From assembly GCA_026874595.1 (NCBI GenBank), contig CM049318.1, positions 14,654,241 through 14,718,240 of the forward strand: a stretch of DNA of 64,000 nt, given 5' to 3'. The first letter of the stretch is position 1. The number at the start of each line of letters is the position of its first letter. Made by a program: the position numbers and the translations under genes. This DNA comes from Sipunculus nudus. Its lineage: Eukaryota; Annelida; Sipuncula; Golfingiida; Sipunculidae. The notes beneath the pieces are model-generated. The model made no database searches. It was not told the origin of the DNA and saw only the letters and a program-made list of their open reading frames with translations. Positions 47,484-59,075 of the stretch are shown in pieces.

Positions 47484-47589
47484 CTGCGCAACAACAAAGA
47501 AAATACCACAAGTACACAACGCCAAAGATAACATTATAAATGTCATGGCATCATAACAGCAACACAAAAACAATGCCCTTTTATCACAG

Positions 47590-47985
47590 CTACACAGCGA
47601 AAAAAAATAACTTTATCGATATCATAGCTGCTCAGCGCCAAAGATAATATTACGGATGTCACAGCTGCACAAATAAAAGGATAACGTTATTGATATTATA
47701 ACTGCACAAATAAAAAAAAAAGGATAACGTTATCGTTATAGCAGCTGCACAAATAAAAAGGATAACGTTATCGATATCACAGCTGCACAAATAAAAGGAT
47801 AACACTATCGATATCACAGCTGCACAGATAAAAGGATAACACTATCGATATCACAGCTGCACAAATAAAAGAATAACACTATCGATATCACAGCTGCACA
47901 AATAAAGGATAACGCTATCGATATCATATCTGCACAAATAAAAGGATAACGTTATCAATATCACAGCTGCTCAGCGACAGGTTAA
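47590..47985. repeat. 36-37-bp minisatellite in an intron
   Basis: About 9-10 copies of gataacgttatcgatatcac then agctgcacaaataaaag. The core gataacgttatcgatatc is nearly self-complementary. Confidence 0.9.
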
Positions 47986-48714
47986 TATCAATATTACCCA
48001 TAAATGTCGCCTGACTACTGTCAATCAGAATGACATAAAAACATTCCGTCTACAGCTTAAAGAAATATTACGTGATAACCAGTGATCAGTGAACCCTGAA
48101 CTAATTCATTGTTTTCAAGTAACGATTTCTTTAATTTACTGAGGTCATGTGTATATCTGGAAAACTACGGGTCTTCTTATGTTTATAATCACAGTATGAT
48201 GAACTAGTTGGCTGGAACCTTCATGTGAAAAAAAATACCTCGCGCATGTAACAAAAAAATCGTAGAACTAGAAATTTGCATTCCAAGGAATACACAACTT
48301 CTGCCTTGTGGGCATTCACTTATTCAGCCCATATACCCAGGTGTATTCGTGAAAAAGTGGCTGAACATTTGTGAATATTAATTGATGACATTCCTGAATC
48401 CGGACCATTTGCCGGTTCCGCATCAAAATTTAATCGATTCTTCCACGGCCCATTCCTGAAGTGCCTTGACGATTTCGTGAGATTTCAATCAAGATTGCGT
48501 GAATTATGTTGTGAACAAACACTCATAAACGCACCCACAAACAAACACACACATACCCACCCACACGGGAGTAAATGCGTACACACCTGACGGAGACAAT
48601 AAAATCGTAAAAAAATGCATTTGGCACAATAAACACAAGCAAGAAGCAAGGTCTCATATTAAAATGACATAAAATAACGTGAATCACCATAATCCAAACC
48701 GTGGTAAAGTGCCA

Positions 48715-48990
48715 AGAAAGACATCTAACAAATACGTTACTGTAAACAACTGACAAAAACCTTATTGTAAATAACTGACAAATACCTTACTGTAAAAAAG
48801 AAAGAAAAATACCTGATTGTAAACAATAGACAAATACGTTACTGTGAACAACAAACAAATACCTTACTTTTAACAACATACAAATACCTTACTGTAAACA
48901 ACTGACAAATAAGTTACTGTAAACAACTGACAAATACCTAACTCTATTTACCTGACAAATTCTTAACTGTAAACAACTGACGACCAGAGG
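48715..48990. repeat. 25-bp minisatellite in an intron
   Basis: About 10 copies of caactgacaaataccttact then gtaaa, diverging towards the left end. Confidence 0.9.
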
Positions 48991-49050
48991 CAAACTTTCA
49001 GTATAACAGTTGCTTGAGCATGAGATATAAATGAATTTTCAACATCTTAC

Positions 49051-49321
49051 CCAGACTCCCAGTTAGTGTGCTGGCTGGTTCAGAGATGGCGCCTCTGTAC
49101 ACCTCGGGCAGAATCTTTGGTGGTAAAGTCGGCCGTGGCCTGTATCTTCGATAAAAGCGGACCTGTTGACCACTATAATAAGACTGTTCTGTAGGTTTCC
49201 CCATTGGCCACACCTTCTTCCTGGAATAGCCAGACACCCAAACCAAAATGTCTGTGCAGCATGGCAGGTTCTCTACCACAAAGATAAGATGGTCATAACT
49301 CACGGACACGCCTGCAGGGAC
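49051..49321 (-). CDS. FN3 gene, exon: second half of FN3 domain 1 plus linker
   Basis: Starts after atctttcag at 49322 in phase 0 and ends at ctgg before gtaaga in phase 1. It encodes VPAGVSVSYDHLIFVVENLP, then CCTDILVWVSGYSRKKVWPM (the E-F strands), and about 40 further residues (QQVRFYRRYRPRPTLPPKIL ...) forming an Arg/Pro-rich linker before domain 2. The linker is unusually long and basic for adjacent FN3 domains. Confidence 0.85.
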
Positions 49322-49439
49322 CTGAAAGATCATAAATTCTTATTTTAACTGGGACGATTTTGTTTTGCGTCGCTAAAACAGATGTGTATCCCCTCCCTTA
49401 GCCCTCCTATTCACAATTTTAGGGGGTGGGGGTGGGGGT

Positions 49440-50150
49440 GCACTTTTTCAAACGTTTGAGGTTCTCAAGAAATTCCATTTCGAATGATTTGACCTTAACG
49501 ATGAAGATCAGTGTCACTGGTTTTCAAACAAATCCGAGATTTGGGTAAAAATAATTGACAAAGCAAATTTTACCACAAAATTCTGTGGTTAAAAAGTTAC
49601 AGCATTCACCATAAATTTTCTGTTTCGGCTAATTTGAAGGTCAGGGTCATCAGTTTTCTAACACATACTAGATTTTGGTAGAAATAATTTACATGTCATA
49701 TTTCATGAAAATATATTGAGTGATTCAAAAGTTTAAGAGTTCACAAACTATTTCTAGTTCGGCTGATTTGACCTTGAAGATGAAAGTCAATGTCACTAGT
49801 TTTCGAACACCGACGGGATTTTAGCGGAAACAATTCATGTGTATAATTTCTTGAAAAAAATATATATATGTTGGTTGAAAAGCTATAGTGTTCACAAAAA
49901 TATAATTCGGCTGATTTGACCATGAAAACAAAGATCAAGGTCAACAGTATGCTAACTCCTCCAAAACTTTTGTGAAATATTTTTGTGTTAAATTTAAGGG
50001 AAATATGCAATACATATTTGACTTATTTCACCTTGAACGTGAAACTCATGGTCACGGGTTTTCGAACCCCTCCAAGATTTATAGGAACAAAAAATTCAAA
50101 TTTCAAATTTTATGAAAAAAAATTGAGTGGTTAAAAATTATCACTTTCAC
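49440..50150. repeat. Diverged 130-150-bp tandem repeat
   Basis: Five units keep the order cggctgatttgaccttgaag, atgaa..tcaatgtcac, ggttttcgaaca..tcc, gattttag..gaaa, then a ..atttc.tgaaaa stretch. Unit starts are near 49486, 49626, 49752, 49905 and 50020. It ends in a ..gacgacggcgccaacgac run with a purine-rich coda. Similar codas occur in repeat A, so it may be part of a transposon. Confidence 0.7.
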
Positions 50151-51189
50151 AAAAAATGACACAGACGACGGCGCCAACGACTACGGACAACGACCACCAC
50201 CACCACGGTCGAAGACGACGCCAGAGCGTGGGAGGGGAGACACAATACACCCTCAGCCACTTGTCTAAGTGCACCAAAATTAGCCACTCGGTCACGTGAT
50301 GCAGGTGTCGTAGAGTTCGCCTCTCGACTGCTCTGACAAATTTTGACCACAAACGCATGAAACGTAAGACAACCTACGTAAGTTTTTGCTGAGAACTTGT
50401 TTATAGTACTAACTCTCAGAATTTATGTCAAGACAGAAAATTTATCTTTTCAAAAACTGATATGGAGCGAATTTACAATCAGTACCTACATTTGGGACAG
50501 CTGAATAAAATATTGCTACCACTATTGTCTTCTCTTCTATTTCCTACCGCGGCATTATCTGTTGATGAAAGACATTTTATTATTATTCAGAAATGTGTAT
50601 GTACATGTATACATTATAAATCATGAATATCACATGAAAGAGCAGAAGTTGGTCCTCGCTGGAATCGATCCTGTGCAGCACGGCTCAGTACTCGAACACT
50701 AATGCCATTACATCATGCAAGACAATGTGAAGGTCACAGGAAAAAGAGGGCTTTTAAATCTGGGTGTGGAGTAATAAATAGCGCCACCTAACGATGGTTG
50801 TAAATATCATGAAAATATTTATTGAGAAATATTATTAACTACTTAAAAGATGGGGGGAAACCCCGCATACCCCCCTTAGATTTCCTACAACAAAAAAGAA
50901 ACATTATTAACTGCTTTTAATGTGGGGGGAGACCCCCCAAACCCCCCCATGGTCAGACCGGTATACTTTACGGTAGTCTGAACGGAGATTGTTTACCATA
51001 CCGTAATTATCTGTTTAAAATAAATCATGGCTGCCCGTCTGGATTTGGATATCAACAACATGCTACTAGCGGTATTTAATATGTACTCCAGAGGAAATAT
51101 ATTTGTAAAATGAATCCTATTATGTATATTTAAACCTATAATAGGCAATATAGGGCTATTTGGTTGTATAACTATTACTTCTTTACTCA
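50151..51189. other. Intron sequence with a G/C-run duplication
   Basis: 50835-50890 and 50905-50960 are related: attattaactactt..gatggggggaaaccccgcat and attattaactgctt..tgtggggggagacccccc, each with a G-run/C-run dyad. 50620-50720 resembles a short repeat end. No gene. Confidence 0.5.
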
Positions 51190-51276
51190 TTTCTACACTC
51201 GGGGCCGAGCCCTGACCGGTAGGTACTGATTGTGAATTTATTGTGATTTATTGTGAATTGAAAGGAACTCATTGCA

Positions 51277-52568
51277 TTGATAATGACAGCGGAAAGTGTG
51301 CTACCGGTTTTCTTTACAAATGACCAAGTAATCCCTAAAAGAAAGGATTACTCAGAGGAAGGCGACACAATGAGACCTTTCGAGGTGTGCTCCGCCGCAG
51401 CTAGAGTCGTCGGGACTGTAAACATTGACGGGGGTCAACAGGTACAAAATCTGTGGCGTATATACGCTAAATCTACCGAAGCAAGAGTAAAATTACTCGC
51501 AGAAGGTATAACCCTTAGGGGAAAACACATTACTCTGTCAGATAGAAATCCATTTACTATTAGATCTGACCCAACTTCTCCCCGTCCGATCAAAATCAAA
51601 GTTTGTGATCTACCCCTCTCATACGATAACTCGTGTATCGTAGATTTCCTCAAAGAAAAAAACTTCACTCTGGTATCTGAGGTCAAATATGAATATGAAA
51701 GAACCAAGGACGGTCTGTTAACCTCATACAAAAACGGAAATCGGTTTGTGTTCGTTGACAACCCCATACCAGAAGCTCTCCCACGTAACGTTATGATCGG
51801 ACCATCCAAATGCCGTATATTCCATTTCAACCAGTTTGCAGATACAATCTGTTCAGTCTGTAATGAGAAAGGGCATAAAGCTGGAAGTCCTAAATGCTCT
51901 AAGTATGTGAGAGACCAGGATGTTCAGATCATATCAGGGCACACTGATATTCTCTCAAGTGATTTCCCCTGCACACTTGACGTTTATGGTCAAAACTTTC
52001 CCTCCCTGGAGCATGCCTTTCAATATCGCCGTGCCGTTGAAAATGACTGTGACGATCTAGCTCAACAAATCGCAAATGCCAAACATGCTGGAATTGCGAG
52101 AAAATTGGGCTCAACAATCGACGACAAGTTAGCCCCAGACGATACCCGAGACATTTTAGAAGACCTCATATTTGAAAAAATTCAACAAATCCCTGAATTT
52201 AAGGATGAATATATTGCCACTGGCTCATCAACCTTAGCACTCGCTTCCCCAGATCTTCATTTAGGGACAGGACTTTCTATAGGTACTTATCAAAAGTTAC
52301 CACCAAAACAAGCTGGAAGGGAAAAAACTTGTTTGGTCGTTTACTGCAAAACGTAAAACGTCAATACATAACGTATGAAATAAATCAGGACAAACCACAG
52401 GACGATGAACCTGGACGAACTTCGTCTCGTCCAAAACGACTCGCCTCAAGGTCGCCAAATGATGTAGATACCCACAAAAAAGCTGGGAAAACTCAGAAAA
52501 TTGTCGACAATAATAGATTTTCCTGTTTATCGGACATCTATTTGGAAACTGATACAGAATATTTTTAG
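51277..52568 (+). pseudogene. LINE ORF1: RRM-like, zinc knuckle, NADAR-like domain
   Basis: Residues about 1-190 form a basic N-terminal region of Tx1 ORF1 style. At about 191-206 is a zinc knuckle, CSVCNEKGHKAGSPKC (CX2CX4HX6C). Residues about 220-350 look like a NADAR/YbiA domain: LSSDFPCTLDVYGQNFPSLE then HAFQYRRAV, an AxKxLG-type stretch (HAGIARKLGS), LIFEKIQQIPEFKDEY, and LHLGTGLSIG. The PSLEH..F Glu is where NADAR proteins have a conserved acidic residue. The first frame stops at 52356. The overlapping frame supplies NLFGRLLQNVKRQY, the expected last NADAR helix, and a basic tail, ending at 52568. So one indel near the A-run at 52322-52328 breaks ORF1. NADAR enzymes remove ADP-ribose from nucleic acid or hydrolyse related N-glycosides; activity here is inference. 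Confidence 0.75.
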
Positions 52569-52581
52569 ATATGTTGTTTAA

Positions 52582-55500
52582 ATGGCCAGTCTTCGTATCT
52601 GTTCTCTGAACGTCAGAGGACTAAACAATCACTTTAAACGAAAGAAAATATTCTATTGGTTGAAACGGCGTAATATTGATATTGCTTTCTTGCAAGAAAC
52701 CTATTGTGTTCCAGCTTTTATCAGAATATTTAACAGCTTGTGGGATGGTACAGTTTATCATTCAGCGTCAGATACTTCTCATGGAAAAGGGGTAGCTATT
52801 TTAATAAACCGAAATGTTGGGTTTAAAATAATAGATGAATATCAAGATAAATTGGGTAGAAAATTATTAATTAACTTAGAAATATCAGAACACTTGTACA
52901 CATTGGTTTGTTTGTATGCACCAAACCAGGATAAACATCGCTGTGAGTTTATAACAGAGACACTGAAGTGGCTCACTGAGCACTGCAAGGCTCAGGAAAA
53001 TTTAATAATTGCTGGAGATTTCAACAGTAGTCTTACACACACGGATACTGATACTAAATTCCATTTAAAAGATAAATGTACGACTCTCTTTCAAAATTTT
53101 GTTTGTACTCTTGACTTAGTAGACACTTTTCTTTTAAGTGATAATGCTGAACGTTTTACATGTGCCGACAACAGTGGGAAACTCAGAAGCAGACTTGATT
53201 ATATATTTGTTGCAAAAACATTAAAATCCCATATTAGAAATTACACTAACTGCACAGTAATTACCGGTAAAATCGGAGATCGTTTGACCGATCACAATGC
53301 GGTTGGCATTGACATAGAAACTTGCATGAACAACAGAGGTCAAGGCTATTGGAAGTTTAATATCCAGCTTTTAAATGACACCGTTTACATAAAATTAATA
53401 GAAAATATTATAAACCAGTGTCTTATAGAATATATAGGTACTATTACACTTTTATTATTGTTGGATCTCATTAAAATTAAAGTAAGAGAAGTTTCCATTG
53501 TTTACTCAAAGGAAAAAGCTTCATATAAGAAAAATAAAATAAGATGTCTTGAACAAAAGATATTGAATCTGAAAAAGGAAACTGGAAAAGAAGAAGAAAT
53601 TACCAAGTCTGAATTAGATTTAAATGTTCTATATAATGAAAAAACAAAAGGTGCCCAAATCCGATCTAGAGCAAGATGGGTCGAGGATGGAGAGAGAAGT
53701 TCCAAGTATTTCTTCTCGTTAGAAAGAAAACATCAAATGATGAATACAATTACTTGTATAAAATATCGTAATATCTCTTATACTGATGATGATAAGATTC
53801 TGCAAATAATATCAGAATTTTATGAACAACTTTACACGTCATCAGCACCATCTAAATCTGAGATAGATACATATGTTAATGAAACAGGGGTATTTCCCAA
53901 ATTATCTGAAAAGCAACATGAACTATGTGATAAACCGATAACAAAACAAGAATGTGATAATATTATAAATCAGTTAAAAGATAACAAATCTCCTGGTTTA
54001 GACGGCCTTCCCAATGAATTTTACAAAAAGTTCTGGAAAATACTTGGGCCAATTTTCTATGACCTCCAAAATGAAATCTATATTAAACAGGAAATGCCAA
54101 TATCAATGAGAAAAGCCGATATCTCTTTAATCTTTAAAAAGGGAGATAAAGAAGAACTTAATAATTACAGACCAATAAGCCTGTGTAATACAGATTACAA
54201 AATATTAACATTTATATTTGCAAAAAGAATACAGAAAGTAGCAGATCATATAATTAATTTAGACCAAACAGGCTATATTAAGGGGCGCTATATTGGTAAC
54301 AATATACGTTTAGCTCAGGACATTATCAATTATACAAAATTATGTAACAAAGAAGGTGCTTTAATTCAGCTCGATTTCTCCAAAGCTTTTGACACCTTGG
54401 AATGGGAATTTATGTTCACTGCATTAAAGTATTTTAATTTTGGAAATTATTTTTTACGATGGATAAAAATATTTTACAAAAAACCTGAATTCTGTATAAA
54501 AAAACAATGGCTGGATTTCTCCCATAAAAGTTATGCAACGCGGAATAAGACTAGGGTGCCCAGTTTCGGCATTGCTTTTTATCATAGCTGTTGAGTTTAT
54601 GGCCATTAGGATAAGAAATAATAATCATATACATGGATTTACGATGAATGGTGAAATTGTGAAATTATCACAGTATGCGGACGTCACAACTATTGCAGTC
54701 ACAGATCAAAGCTCCATACATAGTTCATTAGAAGAGGTAAAACAATTTGGAAAAGTATCAGGTCTACAGCTCAATCTCAAAAAGTCTGTAGGATTATGGT
54801 TAGGTTTAAAAGAAAATACCCCTATTAACATCTATGAAATCAAGTGGACAGAAGAACCAGTAAAATACCTGGGGGTGTATATTTCAACGGATCAAACCTT
54901 TGCGTTACAAAAGAATTGGGACGAAGTCATAAATAAGTTAATCAAAATAATAAATACTTCGAAGAAAAGAAACCTTTTATTTTCGGGAAAATTCTAATTT
55001 TAAAATCTCCTGGTATATCACAACTACTTCTTAAAGCTTCGGTATTAGAAATTAATACAGAGGAACTACGTAAAATAGAAAGGATTATGTATAAGTATAT
55101 ATGGAATTCTCGTGATCGAATTAAAAGAAAAACTCTTATAGGCACGTAGAAAGTGACCAAGGTGGACTGAAAATGCCCGATATAGAATCTATAGTCCAAG
55201 CCGCAAAAAGTGCTTGGATTCCAAGAATATTACAAAATAAGTACAAAGCATCTTGCTTTCTACGTTTTTTTCTTAGCCAGATTGGTCTCGATATAACAAC
55301 AGTCTTACAGACAAATGTTACAAACGAGAAAGAATTACAGGATCTTGCCTATTTACCGTTTTTTTATAGACAGATGATTTTTAGTTATAATAACTGTAAG
55401 AAATTACTTCCATTTAGTAAAATGACACCAGATAAAATATTAAGCCAGTTCATCTGGGGAAATAAAAACATTTTATATAAAGGAAAGCCCCTTCTTTTTA

Positions 55501-56397
55501 AAGCATGGGTTAGCGCAAATATAACACGCCTTCATGACTTAATAATAATTTCAAAGTTCATTTCAGAGAAAGAAGTTCTGAATAGACTTAAAGATACTAG
55601 AAACTGGATTATTGAATATTCTATTCTTAAAAATATGTTGAAAAAGATATCTAAATATATTAATACAGAGGTCGAAACGACTAAATTGAGCACTAAAAAC
55701 GAAATTTCAATACTTACAGGTAATAAAACCGTTAACATTGATAAACAAAAACAACATTTTTTTCTATGATTTATTGATAAATAAAAAATTTCATTTGCCA
55801 ATTTCACACACAAAATTGAAAAAAAAATTTGACATAGATTATATAATACCATGGGGTACTATTTATAAAGTGAAGGTCGAAAAATTTCCATACCGAAAAA
55901 TTGCAGAATTTAATTATAAATTATTAAATGACTTAATCCCATGCAGCGCTAAACAAGCAAAATGGGATAACAATGCAAAGCAACACTGTAATTTGTGTGG
56001 GGTTCTGGATGATGTTTCCCATATGCTTTTTTTCTGCCAAACAGTAAAGCCGATTTGGTCTGTTATAAATCGTGCGTTAAAAGTAAGCATAGGTTGGAAA
56101 AATTTGATGTTGGGTTACAAAATATCAATTGGGCTAAATAGAAATATTATATTTATTAACAATTATATCAGTATCGTTACATATGCAATTTTTAAAGCAC
56201 ATATGAACGCAAAGATAAATGCACTGCTGATAAACCATTATGATATTGTAAAATATGTGTTGCGTGACTTGTATTTTCATTTGAATATACAGTCTGTAAT
56301 TAAGAAAATGTATTTAAATCCAAAGGAAATAAATTTGTTGATTGAGAGAATAAACAAAGGTGGTATCGATGATGAAAAAGACTCAATTGAATATTAA
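52582..56397 (+). pseudogene. LINE ORF2: endonuclease-reverse transcriptase, inactive
   Basis: Starts with an APE-type endonuclease (SLRICSLNVRGL; FLQETYC; IAGDFNSSL; RSRLDYIFV; LTDHNAVGI). Then a linker with ARWVEDGERSSKYFFSLERK, and the RT (NNYRPISL; GALIQLDFSKAFDTLEWEF with motif A Asp; RGIRLGCPVSALLF). Motif C reads YADV at 54674-54685 instead of YADD, so the second catalytic Asp is lost. Frame shifts occur near 54497-54504 (A-run), near 54985 and near 55740, with a TAG at 55147. The C-terminus carries CNLCGVLDDVSHMLFFC, a CX2CX7HX4C zinc motif typical of LINE ORF2 ends. The layout and the ending fit the Tx1/L1 group. Confidence 0.88.
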
Positions 56398-56456
56398 TCA
56401 TGAAAATTAATATTTATGCTACTGAGATACCACAAAAGAGAGAGAGAAAAAAAAAT

Positions 56457-57541
56457 TAGCCATGTTATTGCCTAACTTATGCATCTGCTACAGGTATAGG
56501 TTCACTCTTCGTAAACACGACAAGAATCTGCTTGTGTGGCTGTTAGGTATAAACATGTTTATCCAGCCGGTTGGGCGCTATATATATAAACATGTTTTCC
56601 AAGCCCGCTTGCGGAAGAATTCCTGAGTATAAAAAAGACAGCACCAGTCATTTGTGTCTGTCAGGACACTAAATCCAGACATTTCTAGCCTAAATTATAA
56701 CGTTCTATATGCGCTTTTAATGGACGGCGGAGAAAGATCAATTATGACCGACCATGACTTCCAGATGTCAGAGTGGCACGCCCTCTAGTGTCGAGAACCG
56801 AAATGTTTCTATGAGGACGCAGATATACTATCCATGTATTTTTCACGACCTATATGTATCATGTTTCTAACAATAAACACGACAAACTGCTATAATCCAT
56901 TTCATCCCCCCCCCCCCATGTCTACCTGCTTGCAATGAAAATTTGTATTGGTTACATTTGAAGGGGGAACATGATTATGTAGGGTAAAAGTTAAAGGGCC
57001 TAATTTTCAACAAGGTAAATAAACACCAACCTGACACATTATTTAAGAAAAAGAATTATTTAAAAATATTAGAAATCAGTCTACATCTTACAACAATTCA
57101 GACCCACTTATTGCGGTCAAGCTCAATGATCAAAAGGACGACCCTATTCCCTGTAAATGCTTATACTGAGTATTCAAGTACTAAATATGACCGAAAGTCA
57201 GTTAGATATAAATACCTCTTTATCTTAGGAAGAAAGATAAAAAGGTTTAAGATTCAGAATTTTGACTGTGCTCAGGAGTTTGATTATTTCAATCACGGGA
57301 TGTAAATTCATTGTGTCAACCTCACTTAAACGGATATGTCTCATGTATTAAGTGAGCATGCAGTTTCAGTTATTACCAGGAAAACCCCAGTTAATGCCGA
57401 ACTCAAATGGTTTGTTTTTGTAGGTCACTGCATTTGACCACCTGTCGAGAGAGTAAGCTGTGGTTTTACTCAATTACGACGGATGAGACAAAATATAAAT
57501 ATAACTCATTTACAACAACGAACTGGCGACTTTCAGTATAC
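56457..57541. other. Intron sequence
   Basis: A C-run lies at 56907-56917. No gene, RNA or repeat recognised between the LINE tail and the next FN3 exon. Confidence 0.5.
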
Positions 57542-57744
57542 CTCGGCCCTTCGCTCCACAACGTCACCATTGTCAATGAACTTGTAGTAAATAATGTAGT
57601 ACCACTGTTCGTCCGTGGTGGCGCCAGTGGGCTGGTTCCATTTGACCTGTATGCTTGTACTGGTACGCTGGGACGCACTGACCCCTGTAATGTTCAGGAC
57701 CTGATCCTCGGGGGGCGTGGTCGCCTCGGTTGTGGTAGAAACAC
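57542..57744 (-). CDS. FN3 gene, exon: first half of FN3 domain 1
   Basis: Starts after atctttccag at 57745 in phase 1 and ends at gccgag before gtatac in phase 0; the next exon (49321) also starts in phase 0. It encodes GVSTTTEATTPPEDQVLNIT, a Thr-rich linker, then TSTSIQVKWNQPTGATTDEQ and WYYIIYYKFI. The strand-B Trp is in VKWNQP and the strand-C YYIIYYK is typical of FN3. The phase-1 start shows that the gene continues upstream (to the right), but further exons are not seen in the window. Confidence 0.9.
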
Positions 57745-57779
57745 CTGGAAAGATACCTAAACATTTGTTCAAGTTTCAC

Positions 57780-58135
57780 ATATAACGGCTTCTGTGGCTC
57801 TGAGGCAGAGCAAAGGACTCGAAACCGATCGGCCCCTACCTAGGGTGAGCGCTCTGCAGGCTGAATGAGAAGGCTATACCCCACAGCCGTGTGTCACTCA
57901 AAAACGAGCGCATCTTTGGGAGGTTCCTCGGTGTTATGACCCAGCAATGGGGATGATAACATACCCAGGACCTGCAGGTGGGGTAGCCAGGGAGACACTA
58001 GGATATAAAATCAAATGACAGGAAACAAGTGCTACCGCCCTGAAATGGAACTATTCAGATATAAATACTTAGCTTGGGAATTAGATAAGTCAGCATTAAA
58101 AAAATGGAGACGGTTACCTCCACCGACAAAAATAA
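57780..58135 (+). repeat. Interspersed repeat B, copy 2
   Basis: Counterpart of 10640-10975: ctctgaggcagagcaaagga, gggtgagcgctctgcaggct, gtgtgtcactcaaaaacgag, catacccaggacctgcaggt, atggaac.attcagata and ggttacctccacc in the same order and orientation. Confidence 0.65.
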
Positions 58136-58244
58136 AATGATTGTAACTCTACGCTAAAATTATCTATTTATTGATACAAAAGACGAAATCCCAGTTTAAA
58201 TATGATAGAAATACTGTTGAGAAAAAGTAAAAATCCAAACACGG

Positions 58245-59075
58245 GCTTGTTCTCTGACCGGGGTAGATCACTTGATAAGCCCTTTCTCTGACTAAGGTCG
58301 GTTACTTTATAAGCCTTTTATCTGACTAAGGTAGGTTACTTGATAAGCCCTTTCTCTGACTAAGGTAGGTCACTTGATTAGGCCTTTCTTTTACTGAGTC
58401 AGGTTACTTGATGAGCCCTTTCTTTGACTGAGGAATGTCATTGATGAGTCCATTTTCTGACTAAGATAGGTAACTTGATAATCCCTTTTTCTGACTAAAG
58501 TAGGTCACTTGATAAAACCCTTTATCTGACTAAGGTAGGTCACTTCATAAGCCCTTTCTTTTACTGAGGCAGGGCACTTGATAAGCCTTTTTCTGACCGA
58601 GGCAGGTCAATTGAAAAGCCCTATTTATCGGATTGAGGTAGGTCATTTGATAAGCCCTTTCTTTTTCTGAGTTTATTGACTTGATAAGCCCTTTCTCTTA
58701 CTAAGTTAGGTCACTTATTTGATAAGTCCTTCTTCTGTGACTAAGGAAGGTTACTTGATAAGCACTTTCTCTTACCAAGGTAGATCACTTAATAAACCTT
58801 TTCTCTGACTTAGGTAGGTCACTTTATAAACCCTTTCTCTAAAGAAGGTAGGTCATTTGATAAGCCCTTTCTCTGACTAAGGTAGGTCACTTGATAAGAT
58901 ATTTCGCTGACTAAAATAGGTCACTTGATAAACCTCTTCTCTAACTAAGGTAGGTCCCTTGATAAACCCTTTCTTTTACTAAAGTAGGAAACTTGATCAA
59001 CCCTTTATCTGACAAAAGTAGGTCACCAGATAAACCCTTTTTCCTGATTAAGGTAGGTCCCTTGATAAACTTTTC
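58245..59075. repeat. 35-bp satellite, diverged block
   Basis: Units of ccctttctctgactaaggta then ggtcacttgataag, about 24 copies with many substitutions and small indels. It is a diverged edge of the same satellite as 59596-64000. Confidence 0.9.

Larger units (their letters stand above)
51190..56456 (+). mobile_element. Tx1/L1-like LINE with NADAR-type ORF1
   Basis: A two-ORF non-LTR retrotransposon on the plus strand, in the 8.2-kb intron of the minus-strand FN3 gene, so antisense to it. ORF1 (51277-52568) and ORF2 (52582-56397) are 13 bases apart. The 3' end has a short gagagagagaaaaaaaaa tail at 56438-56456. The 5' border is uncertain. No target duplication was recognised. ORF2 is inactivated by frameshifts, stops and a lost catalytic Asp. 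Confidence 0.85.

Noticed and set aside
53502-53705. Minus-strand frames inside the LINE (53502-53705, 54942-55199, 55532-55852)
   Set aside because: Shadows of ORF2; no domain and no splice sites.
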